From UBA8337 sp937907245 (GTDB taxonomy: Bacteria > Pseudomonadota > Alphaproteobacteria > RS24), in contig OZ244774.1 of NCBI GenBank assembly GCA_965219485.1, positions 124,001 through 188,000 on the forward strand: DNA of 64,000 nt. Reading direction: 5' to 3'. The notes under the pieces were generated by a model. That model was not told where the DNA came from. It saw only the letters and a program-made list of their open reading frames with translations, and made no database searches. The first letter of the stretch is position 1. Each line of letters opens with the position of its first letter. The translations under genes were made by a program, and so were the position numbers. Shown piece by piece: positions 53,755 through 62,627 of the stretch.

Positions 53755-55596
53755 ATGACCGCTATTTCTGAACCAGAGCTTCTGGCGTCCCTCAAAACAA
53801 CTTTTGGCTATGACCATTTTCGGGAAGGCCAGCTAGAGATTGTTGAGACTTTGCTAGGCGGAAGCGATGCTTTTGTAGTTATGCCCACGGGCGCTGGCAA
53901 GTCTTTGTGCTATCAGCTTCCGGCCATTTTATCGGAGCGCAAAACCATTGTCGTGTCGCCCTTGGTGGCGTTAATCGATGACCAAGTGGCGGCCTTGCGG
54001 CAAAATGGCGTTGCGGCCAGCAAAATTCACTCGCAACAAAGCTACGAAGAGAATGCCAATCAATGGCGCAGGTTCGCAGGCCCCGGCGCGCAATTGCTTT
54101 ACATGAGCCCCGAGCGTTTAATGCAGCCGCGCATGTTGGAGGCGTTACAGCATCAATCGGTGGGTATGTTTGTGGTCGATGAGGCGCATTGTATTTCCAA
54201 ATGGGGCGCTGCCTTTCGGCCAGAATATGAGGCGCTATCCCAATTGAAAACGCTTTTCCCCGAAGCACAAATTGCCGCCTTCACGGCCACCGCAGATGAA
54301 GCTACGCGCCAAGACATTGTGCGTAAATTATCGAATGAAAATTGTCGGGTTTTCGTCAAAGGTTTTGATCGGCCGAATTTGTCGCTGGCGGTTTTGCCAA
54401 AAGAAAAACTCAAAGAGCGGCTGGTAAGTTTGCTAGAGCCCAAACGCGGTCAAAGCGGCATCGTTTATTGCCTATCGCGCAAAGACACGGATGAAATGGC
54501 CGCCGTTCTCAGCGCCGCAGGGTTTTCGGCTTTGGCCTATCATGCCGGTAAAGATGGCGAATATCGACGTGAGGCCCAAAACCGTTTCATGACCGAAGAT
54601 GGGCTGATTATGGTGGCCACCATCGCCTTTGGCATGGGTATTGATAAGCCAGATATTCGCTTCGTGGTTCATGCCAGTCTGCCAAGCAGCATGGAAGCGT
54701 TTTACCAAGAAATTGGTCGCGCGGGCCGTGATGGAGAGCCGGCCGAGACGATTATGTTCTACTCGTTGCAAGATTTTATCAAACGGCAAAATATGATTTT
54801 TGATGGCGAGGGCGAAGCCGAATTTAAACAGCTGGAGTATAAACGTTTAGAATCCCTCCTTGGCTATTGTGAGGCGACGACCTGCCGGCGCATGTCTATT
54901 TTGACTTATTTTGATGAGACCTCAGCGCCTTGCGGGAATTGCGATAATTGCCTCGACCCGCCCGCGGTGGAAGATTATAGCGCCAAAGCGCAGGCGATTT
55001 TTTCGGCCATTGAGCAGACCGGACAATTTTTCGGCCAAGCGCATATTCTCGATGTTTTGAAAGGCGCGCAAAATGCCAAAATACGCCAGCGCAATCATCA
55101 AGACTTGGCATGTTTTGGGGCGCTAGCAGACGACCCCAAACCGGTTTTACAAAGTTGGATGCGCCAGCTCATCGCCATCGGCGCGGTGCGCGCCAATTTA
55201 TCTCGCTATGGCGCCTTAGAGATTACCGAGATAGGGGCGCAAATCAGCCAAGGTTCAATGGCCTTTATGGCGAAAACGCCGAAGGCTTCGAAAACCAGTT
55301 CTCCATCTAGCGGGGCGTCTGGTAGGGCTTCCAAAAAAACCTCAAGCCTGGAGGGTGCCGATGAGGCGCTGTTCCAAGATCTGAAAGCTTTGCGGTTAAA
55401 CATCGCGCAGGAGAAAAACATTCCTGCCTATGCGGTGTTTCACGACAGTGCGCTGAAAGAATTTGCCACGCGCAAGCCGAAAACAAGAGCTCAGTTTGAA
55501 GAGATTAATGGGGTTGGGCCCAAAAAACTCGACCGCTATTTTGAGGCGTTTTCGGAAGCGATTGCGCTGTATGTTTCGGCCCATAAAAATGGCTAA
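53755..55596 (+). CDS. recQ: ATP-dependent DNA helicase RecQ
   Basis: 613 residues. Helicase motifs: 0 FREGQLEIVETLL, I MPTGAGKSLCYQLPA, II VVDEAHCISKWG, III FTATADEATRQDI, V ATIAFGMGIDKPDIRFVVH, VI QEIGRAGRDGEPA. The zinc site is CRRMSILTYF...CGNCDNC, followed by a winged helix. A low-complexity Ser/Lys linker (about 505-530) leads to a C-terminal HRDC domain. The aromatic-rich loop reads KWGAAFRPEY instead of the E. coli QWGHDFRPEY. It unwinds recombination and fork intermediates. A 12-bp repeat array follows its stop. Confidence 0.94.
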   Translation: MTAISEPELLASLKTTFGYDHFREGQLEIVETLLGGSDAFVVMPTGAGKSLCYQLPAILSERKTIVVSPLVALIDDQVAALRQNGVAASKIHSQQSYEENANQWRRFAGPGAQLLYMSPERLMQPRMLEALQHQSVGMFVVDEAHCISKWGAAFRPEYEALSQLKTLFPEAQIAAFTATADEATRQDIVRKLSNENCRVFVKGFDRPNLSLAVLPKEKLKERLVSLLEPKRGQSGIVYCLSRKDTDEMAAVLSAAGFSALAYHAGKDGEYRREAQNRFMTEDGLIMVATIAFGMGIDKPDIRFVVHASLPSSMEAFYQEIGRAGRDGEPAETIMFYSLQDFIKRQNMIFDGEGEAEFKQLEYKRLESLLGYCEATTCRRMSILTYFDETSAPCGNCDNCLDPPAVEDYSAKAQAIFSAIEQTGQFFGQAHILDVLKGAQNAKIRQRNHQDLACFGALADDPKPVLQSWMRQLIAIGAVRANLSRYGALEITEIGAQISQGSMAFMAKTPKASKTSSPSSGASGRASKKTSSLEGADEALFQDLKALRLNIAQEKNIPAYAVFHDSALKEFATRKPKTRAQFEEINGVGPKKLDRYFEAFSEAIALYVSAHKNG

Positions 55597-55630
55597 GCAA
55601 GCCGCCTCTGGCAAGGCTTTGGGCCTTATG

Positions 55631-55733
55631 AATTAGGCACCAAATTAGGCACCAAATTAGGCACCAAATTAGGCACCAAATTAGGCACCAAATTAGGCAC
55701 CAAATTAGGCACCAAATTAGGCACCAAATTAGG
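55631..55733. repeat. 12-bp minisatellite, 8 exact copies plus a partial, after recQ
   Basis: AATTAGGCACCA is repeated head to tail eight times without error (55631-55726). A ninth copy decays after AATTAGG (55727-55733). It begins 34 bp after the recQ stop and ends about 95 bp before the ABC-F gene. There are no spacers, so it is not a CRISPR array. The other strand has an open frame repeating Trp-Cys-Leu-Ile, which I regard as incidental. Confidence 0.97.
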
Positions 55734-55829
55734 TAGCGAACTAGGGGGCCAATAAACCGCTTGTCGCGACGGCGATGTTTGTACATATTCGCGCACATCA
55801 GGAACCCCTCGAAGTGAATTAAGCCTCCT

Positions 55830-57653
55830 ATGCTAGACATTAATAATATCACCTACCGCATTGCCGGCCGCGCCTTGTTTGATCAGGCGTCTTTGTCGAT
55901 ACCGGCTGGCCACCATGTGGGGCTTGTCGGGCCCAACGGGACGGGTAAGTCGACTTTGTTTAAGCTGATTGCGGATGAGCTGCAGCTCGACGGTGGCGAT
56001 ATTTCGATGATGTCGAATACGCAAATGGGCATGGTGCGCCAAGATATTCCAGACGATGACACGCCTTTAATCGATGTTGTTTTGGCCGCCGATACCGAGC
56101 GTGCCAGTTTGTTTGCCGAGCTGGAAACCGATATTGATGTTGAGCGCATGTCAGATATTTACCTGCGCCTTGCGGATATTAATGCCTATGAGGCGCCCTC
56201 GCAGGCAGCGATTATTCTGTCGGGTCTTGGCTTTAGCACCGAGCAGCAGAGCCAGCCGATTAGTGATTTTTCGGGGGGTTGGAAAATGCGCGTGGCGCTG
56301 GCGGCGGCTTTGTTTAGAAAACCCAATTTATTGCTGCTCGATGAGCCGACCAACCATTTAGATTTTGAAGCGATTGTCTGGCTCGAAACCTATCTGCAAA
56401 ATTATGAACATACATTCATCATCATCAGCCATGACCGTGAAACCCTTAATAAAGTGGTGACGCATATTGCTCATTTAGATCAGCTCAAGCTGACGCTTTA
56501 TACCGGCAATTATGACCAGTTTGAAAACGCCCATGCCCAAAAGCGACTGGGCCATCAGGCTTTGTTTGATAAGCAGCAGGCGCATAAAAAGAAGATGATG
56601 GAATTTGTTGATCGCTTTGGCGCCAAGGCCAGTAAAGCCAAACAGGCGCAAAGCCGGTTGCGCTCCATCGAACGGATGGACATGGTGGATGCGCTTATTG
56701 CCGAGCGTTCGACCTCGTTTAAATTTCCCCAACCAGAACAAATTTCCTCGCCGATTATCACCATGGATGATGTCGATGTGGGCTATGAGGCGGGCAAGCC
56801 GATTTTGCGCAAAATTAATATCGGCCTGGCTGGCGATGACCGCGTGGCGCTTTTAGGCGCCAATGGCAATGGCAAGTCGACTTTGGTGAAACTCATCTCC
56901 GATAATTTGTCGGCCATGACCGGCCAAGTGACCCGCAATAGTAAATTACGCATTGGATATTTCGCGCAGCATCAATCGGATGAGCTGGACGATGAAACAA
57001 CCCCTTATGAGGCGATGCGAAAATCTATCGGGGAGATACCGGAAGCTAAATGTCGGGCGCTTTTGGGCAAGTTTGGTTTTGATAAAGGCAAGTCAGATAC
57101 GCAAATTAGAAAACTGTCTGGCGGCGAGAAAGCGCGGCTTTTATTTTGCATTATGAGCCATGATGCGCCCCATATTATGCTTTTGGATGAGCCTACCAAC
57201 CATTTGGATATTGACGCACGCCAAGCCCTTATTGAAGCTTTGAACGGCTATGAGGGGTGCGTAATTTTGGTGAGCCATGACCCGCATTTGGTGGAAGCCG
57301 TGGCCGATCGTTTGTATTTGGTGAGAGACGCGGGCGTTGCGCCCTATGATGGGGATTTGGAAGCCTATCGTGGGCTAATTATGGAGCAACGCCGCAAAGA
57401 GCGGGCCGAGGCGCGGAAAACGAAGAAGACAAAAAAAACAGAGCCTGAGGTCAAAACGGATCCTGCAAAGGCTGAAAAATTAGAGCAAGAACTGGCCAAG
57501 CTCACGGCCCAAAAAACCGATTTGGAAGCAGCCATGTCGCAACCCGATGCGATGGCCGATAGCGCTAAGATGGAACAACTTTTGGCAGACTATGCCAAAT
57601 TGGAAACACAAATTAATGAAACGGAAAAAGCCTGGTTCGAGACGCAAAGCTAA
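55830..57653 (+). CDS. ABC-F family ATPase (YheS-like)
   Basis: 607 residues with two ABC domains and no membrane helices. First Walker A GPNGTGKSTLFKL, signature FSGGWKMRVALAAAL, Walker B LLLLDEPTNHLDFEA; second GANGNGKSTLVKL, LSGGEKARLLFCI, MLLDEPTNHLDID. The linker FGAKASKAKQAQSRLRSIERM resembles YheS, and a Lys/Glu-rich coiled-coil tail (about 525-607) follows. ABC-F proteins act on the ribosomal E site. Its stop lies inside a 13-bp tandem duplication. Confidence 0.92.
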   Translation: MLDINNITYRIAGRALFDQASLSIPAGHHVGLVGPNGTGKSTLFKLIADELQLDGGDISMMSNTQMGMVRQDIPDDDTPLIDVVLAADTERASLFAELETDIDVERMSDIYLRLADINAYEAPSQAAIILSGLGFSTEQQSQPISDFSGGWKMRVALAAALFRKPNLLLLDEPTNHLDFEAIVWLETYLQNYEHTFIIISHDRETLNKVVTHIAHLDQLKLTLYTGNYDQFENAHAQKRLGHQALFDKQQAHKKKMMEFVDRFGAKASKAKQAQSRLRSIERMDMVDALIAERSTSFKFPQPEQISSPIITMDDVDVGYEAGKPILRKINIGLAGDDRVALLGANGNGKSTLVKLISDNLSAMTGQVTRNSKLRIGYFAQHQSDELDDETTPYEAMRKSIGEIPEAKCRALLGKFGFDKGKSDTQIRKLSGGEKARLLFCIMSHDAPHIMLLDEPTNHLDIDARQALIEALNGYEGCVILVSHDPHLVEAVADRLYLVRDAGVAPYDGDLEAYRGLIMEQRRKERAEARKTKKTKKTEPEVKTDPAKAEKLEQELAKLTAQKTDLEAAMSQPDAMADSAKMEQLLADYAKLETQINETEKAWFETQS

Positions 57654-57671
57654 AACGTAAAGCTAAAACGT
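57646..57671. repeat. 13-bp exact tandem duplication over the ABC-F stop codon
   Basis: AAAGCTAAAACGT occurs at 57646-57658 and again at 57659-57671 without mismatch. The first copy contains the TAA stop (57651-57653). Confidence 0.96.
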
Positions 57672-57715
57672 CATAGCCTTGGTTTGACTAAAAAATTGAT
57701 TTTGTTTTAGAAAAA

Positions 57716-57802
57716 TGGTGCCCAGGAGAAGACTCGAACTTCCACACCCTTGCGAGTACTAGCACCTGAAGCTAGCGCGTCTACCAATTCCGCCACCTGG
57801 GC
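57716..57802 (-). tRNA. tRNA-Leu (anticodon CAG)
   Basis: A class II tRNA of 87 bases on the minus strand: acceptor GCCCAGG/CCTGGGC, D-arm TGGCGGAATTGGTAGACGC, anticodon stem CTAGC/GCTAG with loop TTCAGGT, a long variable arm (TACTCGCAAGGGTGT), T-arm AGTTCGAGTCT, encoded CCA. Anticodon CAG reads CUG. Confidence 0.96.
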
Positions 57803-57990
57803 CTTACTTGAGGTAAGGCGCATGGTTTAGGCGCGCGTGGCATAATTGTCAATGGTTGCTTGTTGAGGCGGCGTATCGAGCGAAAGCGAGACGGTTTTTG
57901 CTTTCCGCCATCGCCCACATAGATTAAACAACTCCTATCTGGCTGCCTTCGGGCAGCGGCTCATAAGTTCACGTTAGGCGAGGAAACGAC

Positions 57991-58962
57991 ATGGCTCAAA
58001 AATTGGCTCTCCAGAAAAACGCACGCATCACCGTCTTTGGCGGCACTGGATTTATTGGCCGTCACATCGTTCGCCGTTTGGCCAAAGCGGGCTATCAAAT
58101 TCGTGTTGCCACGCGCCGTCCCAATGAAGCCCTGCATCTGAAGACTGGCGGCAAACCCGGCCAGATTGAAATTGTGCAAGCCAATATCCGCGATGACGCC
58201 AGCGTTGCCAGCGCCCTAGAGGGCGCCGATGCCGCGATTAATGCGGTGGGCATTCTGTTCGAAACCGGCAAGCAAAAATTTGCCACCGTGCAAGCCCAAG
58301 GCGGCGTGCGCGTGGCCAAGGCGGCGGCCGCCAATAAGATAAAAAACTTCGTACATATTTCGGCCATTGGCGCGGATGCCCAATCGGCCTCTTTATATGC
58401 GCAAAGCAAAGCAGCGGCGGAGCACGGTGTTCTCGAAGCCTTGCCATCGGCGCATATTTTGCGCCCCTCGATTGTGGTTGGGCCCGAAGATGATTTTTTC
58501 AATCGCTTTGCGGGTCTGGCTATGGTGGCGCCAGCTCTGCCGCTCATCGGAGGCGGCACGACGCGCTATCAACCGGTTTCCGTGTTTGATGTCGCCGCTG
58601 CGGTGGAGGCCTGTTTGACGGGCACGGAGGCCCGCGCGCCTTCTGGGACTTATGAGTTGGGCGGGCCGGATGTTTTGACGTTCAAGCAATTGATGGAACT
58701 CTTGCTGGTCGAAATTGGTCGCAATCGGTTGCTGGTGCCTATGCCGTTTATGGCGGCGCGCGTTTTGGCTAGCGTCGCGCAATTTATGCCCAAGCCTTTG
58801 CTAACGCCAGATCAATTGATTTTGCTGAAAAGTGATAATCTGGTGGGGGACGACGCTATGGGCTTTGATACGCTTGGCTTAAAACCCACGCCAATTGCCG
58901 CGCTCTTGCCAGATTATCTGTGGCGTTTTCGTCCGTCCGGCAAAAAACCTACGAAGGTTTAA
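57991..58962 (+). CDS. NDUFA9-like NAD(P)-binding protein
   Basis: 323 residues of extended/atypical SDR fold. Nucleotide-binding VFGGTGFIGRHIVRRLAKAG (16-35), NAVGILFE, FVHISAIGADAQSASLYAQSKAAAE (abbreviated hallmark: ISAIGAD and YAQSK) and a C-terminal helical region. It resembles complex I accessory subunit NDUFA9 and its bacterial homologues, which bind NADPH; a role near NADH dehydrogenase or quinone metabolism is inferred, not shown. It converges with uppP, and the two stops lie in successive copies of a 17-bp duplication. Confidence 0.85.
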   Translation: MAQKLALQKNARITVFGGTGFIGRHIVRRLAKAGYQIRVATRRPNEALHLKTGGKPGQIEIVQANIRDDASVASALEGADAAINAVGILFETGKQKFATVQAQGGVRVAKAAAANKIKNFVHISAIGADAQSASLYAQSKAAAEHGVLEALPSAHILRPSIVVGPEDDFFNRFAGLAMVAPALPLIGGGTTRYQPVSVFDVAAAVEACLTGTEARAPSGTYELGGPDVLTFKQLMELLLVEIGRNRLLVPMPFMAARVLASVAQFMPKPLLTPDQLILLKSDNLVGDDAMGFDTLGLKPTPIAALLPDYLWRFRPSGKKPTKV

Positions 58963-58988
58963 ATTAGCCATAGGTTTAAAGTAGCCAT
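58955..58988. repeat. 17-bp tandem duplication separating two convergent stop codons
   Basis: AGGTTTAAATTAGCCAT (58955-58971) and AGGTTTAAAGTAGCCAT (58972-58988) differ by one base. The TTTAAA of copy 1 gives the plus-strand stop (58960-58962). The TTTAAA of copy 2 gives the minus-strand uppP stop (complement of 58976-58978). Confidence 0.95.
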
Positions 58989-59791
58989 AAAATAACGCCG
59001 CCTAGAACCAGTCGATAAATCACGAATGGCAAAAGCGTCAGCTTGCGCGTCATGCGCAAAAACACATCAATGCTGAGGAAAGCAAATCCGCCCGCTAAAA
59101 CGGCGCCTAGCGCCGCGTCGCCCAGCGCCCCCCATTGGCCTTGCAAAATTAATTGAAAAAGGCTGAGAGCGGCGAAACAAGAAATGACGGGTATCGCCAT
59201 CAACATAGAAAAGCGCGCCGCCGCCTCGCGCTCAAAGCCCAGCCCGCGTGCCGCCATTAAGGTGACGCCAGAGCGGCTGGCACCCGGAATAAGCGCTAAT
59301 ATTTGCGCCAAGCCGAGCCATAAAGCAGACCGGTTGGTGAGGCCGGTTATCGCTTTGTCACTGGCGGCGAAACGGTCGGCCAAATACAGCGGCACGGCGA
59401 ATAAAATGCTTGCCCAAGCGACCACTTCTGCGGTGCGCAAACTCTCTAAAACACCGCTCGCCAAAAGCCCCACGGCTGCCACAAGCACAGGCACGGTGGC
59501 CAAAATAAGATATATCGCTTGGGTGCGGTTTTGGGTTTCGCGCCGCGCCAAAATATCGACCCCACCGCTGAGTAAGTTTTTCACATCGCGCCTGAAATAG
59601 ACGATGACGGCGAGGAGCGTGCCAAAATGCAGGGCAACATCCATCGTTAAGTCCATCGTTAAATCATCCCCAGACGTCTGCCCACTCGGCATCCATTGGT
59701 GCAGGAGCGTCAAATGCCCCGAGGAGGAGACGGGAATAAATTCGGTGACGCCTTGAATGAGCGCCAGAAAAAGAATGTTTTCAAAAGCCAT
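58976..59791 (-). CDS. uppP: Undecaprenyl-diphosphatase (BacA/UppP)
   Basis: 271 residues, a polytopic membrane protein with about seven to eight helices. The two active-site motifs are present: GVTEFIPVSSSGHLTLL (14-30) and LALIPGASRSGVTLMAARGLG (hallmark PGASRSGVT). It dephosphorylates undecaprenyl diphosphate to recycle the carrier for peptidoglycan and O-antigen. Near residue 43 it carries an exact TMDL repeat from an in-frame 12-bp duplication. Confidence 0.95.
   Translation of the reverse strand: MAFENILFLALIQGVTEFIPVSSSGHLTLLHQWMPSGQTSGDDLTMDLTMDVALHFGTLLAVIVYFRRDVKNLLSGGVDILARRETQNRTQAIYLILATVPVLVAAVGLLASGVLESLRTAEVVAWASILFAVPLYLADRFAASDKAITGLTNRSALWLGLAQILALIPGASRSGVTLMAARGLGFEREAAARFSMLMAIPVISCFAALSLFQLILQGQWGALGDAALGAVLAGGFAFLSIDVFLRMTRKLTLLPFVIYRLVLGGVILWLL
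59641..59664. repeat. 12-bp in-frame tandem duplication in uppP
   Basis: CCATCGTTAAGT (59641-59652) and CCATCGTTAAAT (59653-59664) differ by one base. On the coding strand they give D-L-T-M twice, just before the second membrane helix. Confidence 0.85.
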
Positions 59792-59915
59792 AGGTCAAAA
59801 TATCTGTGTTGTTGGCCAAAGCCAAGCGGCATTCTGGTGAGGGGTGAGAATATCTGCATGAAGCCGCGTGTGTTTTCCTTGCCCCAAAGCACCAAGCGGC
59901 TTAATTTGATTTCCT

Positions 59916-60593
59916 ATGGCTACATTATTTCATCAACCGGTCTGTCCGTTTTCGCGCAAAATTCGCCTCATGTTGGGCGAAAAGAAATTTGCCGTCGAAT
60001 ATGTCGAAGAGCGCCCTTGGGAGCGTCGGCTCGATTTTTTGATGCTTAATCCATCAGGCGAAGTGCCCGTTCTCATCGGCGAGGCTGGCACGATTGCAGG
60101 CCACTATGCTATTTCGGAATGGCTTGAAGAAAAAGGCGGCGCCGTGCCTCTTTTGCCAAGCTCGGGCTTATCACGCGCGGAAGTGCGCCGTATTTCGGCT
60201 TGGTTCGATGATAAGTTTCACCATGAGGTGGGGCGTTTGATTACCGTTGAGAAAATCGACCGTCGCTTTATGGGCGCCGAAGATGGCGGTGGCGGGCCCG
60301 ATATGGAAGTCGTGCGGGTTGGTTTGCACAATCTCAATTTACATTTGGAATATCTGACTTATTTGCTGCAAAGCCGAGATTGGTTGGCGGGCGGTGAAAT
60401 GAGCTTGGCTGATTTAACGGCGGCGGCGCATTTGTCTTGCCTCGATTATACCGGCGATGTGCCGTGGAAATTATGGCCGGTCATGCGCGATTGGTATGCG
60501 CGGTTGAAATCGCGCCCCTCGTTTCGCCCGCTTTTGGCAGACCATGTGGCTGGCATGCGGCCGCCGCCTTATTACGCTGACCCCGACTTTTAA
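59916..60593 (+). CDS. Glutathione S-transferase family protein
   Basis: 225 residues. Thioredoxin-fold N-domain (1-80) with QPVCPFSRKIRLML at the catalytic position and the glutathione-binding PSGEVPVLI and ISEWLEE; the helical C-domain contains SLADLTAAAHLSCLDY. A CPFS motif suggests a Cys- or Ser-type GST. It lies six bases before queG, an arrangement I recall in other alphaproteobacteria. Substrate unknown. Confidence 0.9.
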   Translation: MATLFHQPVCPFSRKIRLMLGEKKFAVEYVEERPWERRLDFLMLNPSGEVPVLIGEAGTIAGHYAISEWLEEKGGAVPLLPSSGLSRAEVRRISAWFDDKFHHEVGRLITVEKIDRRFMGAEDGGGGPDMEVVRVGLHNLNLHLEYLTYLLQSRDWLAGGEMSLADLTAAAHLSCLDYTGDVPWKLWPVMRDWYARLKSRPSFRPLLADHVAGMRPPPYYADPDF

Positions 60594-60599
60594 GCCGTT

Positions 60600-61745
60600 A
60601 TGACGGCAGAGGAAACTTCTCTCAAAACCGCTTTGATGGCTCGCGCCAAGCTCGAAGGGTTCGATGTGTGCCGCATCGCCTCAGCCAGTTTGGGCGCCGA
60701 TGCGGGGGAGGGCTTGCAGGCCTATTTGGCGGCAGGCCACCATGGACAAATGAGCTGGATGGAAACCCGAACGCAGGAACGAAGCTCGCCCAATCATCTA
60801 TGGCCAGAGGCGCAAACTGTTATTGTTTTGGGTATGAACTACGGCCCGGAGAGCGACCCGCTTGAGGGCTTAAAAGCCAGCGACAAAGGCTTGATATCAG
60901 TCTATGCGCAGCGCCGCGATTATCATGATGTCATCAAGAAGAAGCTGAAAGCCTTGGCGCGCTGGTTGGTCGAGGAAAGCGGTGCCGAGGTAAAAGTTTT
61001 TGTCGATACGGCGCCCGTGATGGAAAAACCCTTGGCGCAACAAGCTGGGCTGGGTTGGCAAGGTAAACACACGAATTTGGTCTCGCGCGAGATGGGCTCT
61101 TGGCTTTTTTTGGGCTCGGTTTTCACCACGTTGGCTTTGCCCGTGGATGAGGCGGAGGTCGACCATTGCGGCTCTTGCTCGGCCTGTTTGGATGTCTGCC
61201 CAACGAAAGCTTTTCCGGCACCTTATCAGCTGGATGCGCGTCGCTGTATTTCCTATTTAACCATCGAGCATAAGGGCATGATCGACGAAGATTTGCGCGC
61301 CCCCATGGGCAATCATATTTATGGTTGCGATGATTGTTTGGCCGTTTGCCCATGGAATAAATATGCCCAGAGCGCGCAACAAGCGAAGCTGGCTTTAAAG
61401 GCCGATATGGATTTACCCGACCTGATATTTTTGTCGCAATTGGATGATGCGGGCTTTCGCGCGTTTTTTAAATCAACGCCGATTAAGCGCACCGGCCTGA
61501 CGTCTTTTTTGCGCAATGTGATGATTGCGATGGGCAATATGCAGGCCCCCACACCGGCTCATCGCGAGGCTGTGGCAGCGCGCCTTGGCGATGACGACGG
61601 GGTTGTGCGCGCCACCGCAATTTGGGCTTTGGCACAAATCGATAGAGAAAAACTGCGCGCCTTAGCCCCTCAATACCGCGCTCAGGAAACCGACCCCAAC
61701 GCGCTTGTTGAATGGCAAAAAGCGATAGGAGATGTGCATGGCTGA
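60600..61745 (+). CDS. queG: Epoxyqueuosine reductase QueG
   Basis: 381 residues. N-terminal cobalamin-binding region (MNYGPESDP, YAQRRDYHDVIKKKL, DTAPVMEKPLAQQAGLGW). Two 4Fe-4S motifs: CGSCSACLDVCP (about 197-208) and CDDCLAVCPWNKY (about 242-254). A C-terminal HEAT-like segment follows. It reduces epoxyqueuosine to queuosine in tRNA. Its stop overlaps the start of the next gene by eight bases. Confidence 0.94.
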   Translation: MTAEETSLKTALMARAKLEGFDVCRIASASLGADAGEGLQAYLAAGHHGQMSWMETRTQERSSPNHLWPEAQTVIVLGMNYGPESDPLEGLKASDKGLISVYAQRRDYHDVIKKKLKALARWLVEESGAEVKVFVDTAPVMEKPLAQQAGLGWQGKHTNLVSREMGSWLFLGSVFTTLALPVDEAEVDHCGSCSACLDVCPTKAFPAPYQLDARRCISYLTIEHKGMIDEDLRAPMGNHIYGCDDCLAVCPWNKYAQSAQQAKLALKADMDLPDLIFLSQLDDAGFRAFFKSTPIKRTGLTSFLRNVMIAMGNMQAPTPAHREAVAARLGDDDGVVRATAIWALAQIDREKLRALAPQYRAQETDPNALVEWQKAIGDVHG

Positions 61746-62616
61746 GCCGGATAATCATATGTTGTTTTTTGGTTTTGGCTTTTGTGCCGAAGCCTTGGCG
61801 CCGCAATTGGCAGCGCGCGGCTGGCAGTTGAGCGCCACGTGTCGCGATGATGAAAAAGCGGCGCGACTGACGGCCATGGGTATTACCCCCATCCGGCTTG
61901 ACGGCACGCCTTTGACGCCAGAGCAGCTAGAGGGCATCACGCATATACTTCTCTCGGCTGCACCGACGCGCGAGGGGGATCCAGCTTTGCCGCTTTTGGC
62001 GCCAGCTCTTCAAACCCATGGCCTCAGCTGGATTGGTTATTTGTCCACCACCGGGGTTTATGGCGACCACGCGGGCGCTTGGATTGATGAAGATACACCG
62101 CGCGGAAAAATGGGCGCGCGTGGCCAAGCGCGCGTCGATGCGGAAGCCGCTTGGGGCGCTTTGGCCGAGGCGCAGGATTTACCGATGCACTATTTTCGGT
62201 TGGCTGGCATTTACGGGCCAGGGCGCAATCAATTGGTCTCGATGCAAAATGGCAAGGCGCGGCGTATCGACAAACCAGGCCAAGTTTTTTCGCGCATTCA
62301 TGTCGCTGATATTGCGCAAATCTTGCTGGCCTCCATAGCTAAACCCAAGGCCGGACGGGCCTATAGCGTATGCGATGATGTGCCTGCGCCGCCACAAGAC
62401 GTGGTGGCTTTTGCGGCCGATTTGCTGGGCATGCCTGCGCCGCCGCTCATCGCTTTTGAGGATGCGGAGCTGTCTCCCATGGCGCAAAGTTTTTATGCCG
62501 ACAACAAACGGATTAAAAACACACGCCTGAAAGAAGAGCTGGGGGTGGAGCTGCTTTATCCAGATTATCGCGCGGGCTTGAGCGCTCTTCATCAAGCGAT
62601 GCAGGCGAAAAAATAA
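61738..62616 (+). CDS. Atypical SDR-family NAD(P)-dependent epimerase/reductase
   Basis: The start taken is ATG 61738 (292 residues), inside the queG 3' end. The Rossmann motif is FFGFGFCAEALAPQL; YLSTTGVYGDHAGAWIDE and FRLAGIYGPGRNQL follow, then FSRIHVADIAQIL. The usual catalytic YxxxK is not seen (ARGQARVDAE in its place), as in the YeeZ-like atypical SDR group. Substrate unknown. Convergent with the alpha/beta hydrolase (11 bp). Confidence 0.85.
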   Translation: MAEPDNHMLFFGFGFCAEALAPQLAARGWQLSATCRDDEKAARLTAMGITPIRLDGTPLTPEQLEGITHILLSAAPTREGDPALPLLAPALQTHGLSWIGYLSTTGVYGDHAGAWIDEDTPRGKMGARGQARVDAEAAWGALAEAQDLPMHYFRLAGIYGPGRNQLVSMQNGKARRIDKPGQVFSRIHVADIAQILLASIAKPKAGRAYSVCDDVPAPPQDVVAFAADLLGMPAPPLIAFEDAELSPMAQSFYADNKRIKNTRLKEELGVELLYPDYRAGLSALHQAMQAKK

Positions 62617-62627
62617 AGCGCTTCGCT

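Noticed and set aside
55631..55733. CRISPR array
   Set aside because: Units are contiguous 12-mers with no spacers and there are no cas genes.
55505..55852. Minus-strand open frame with repeated Trp-Cys-Leu-Ile
   Set aside because: It exists only because the 12-bp array has a length divisible by three and lacks stops on that strand. It overlaps the recQ 3' end and has no ribosome-binding site or recognisable domain.
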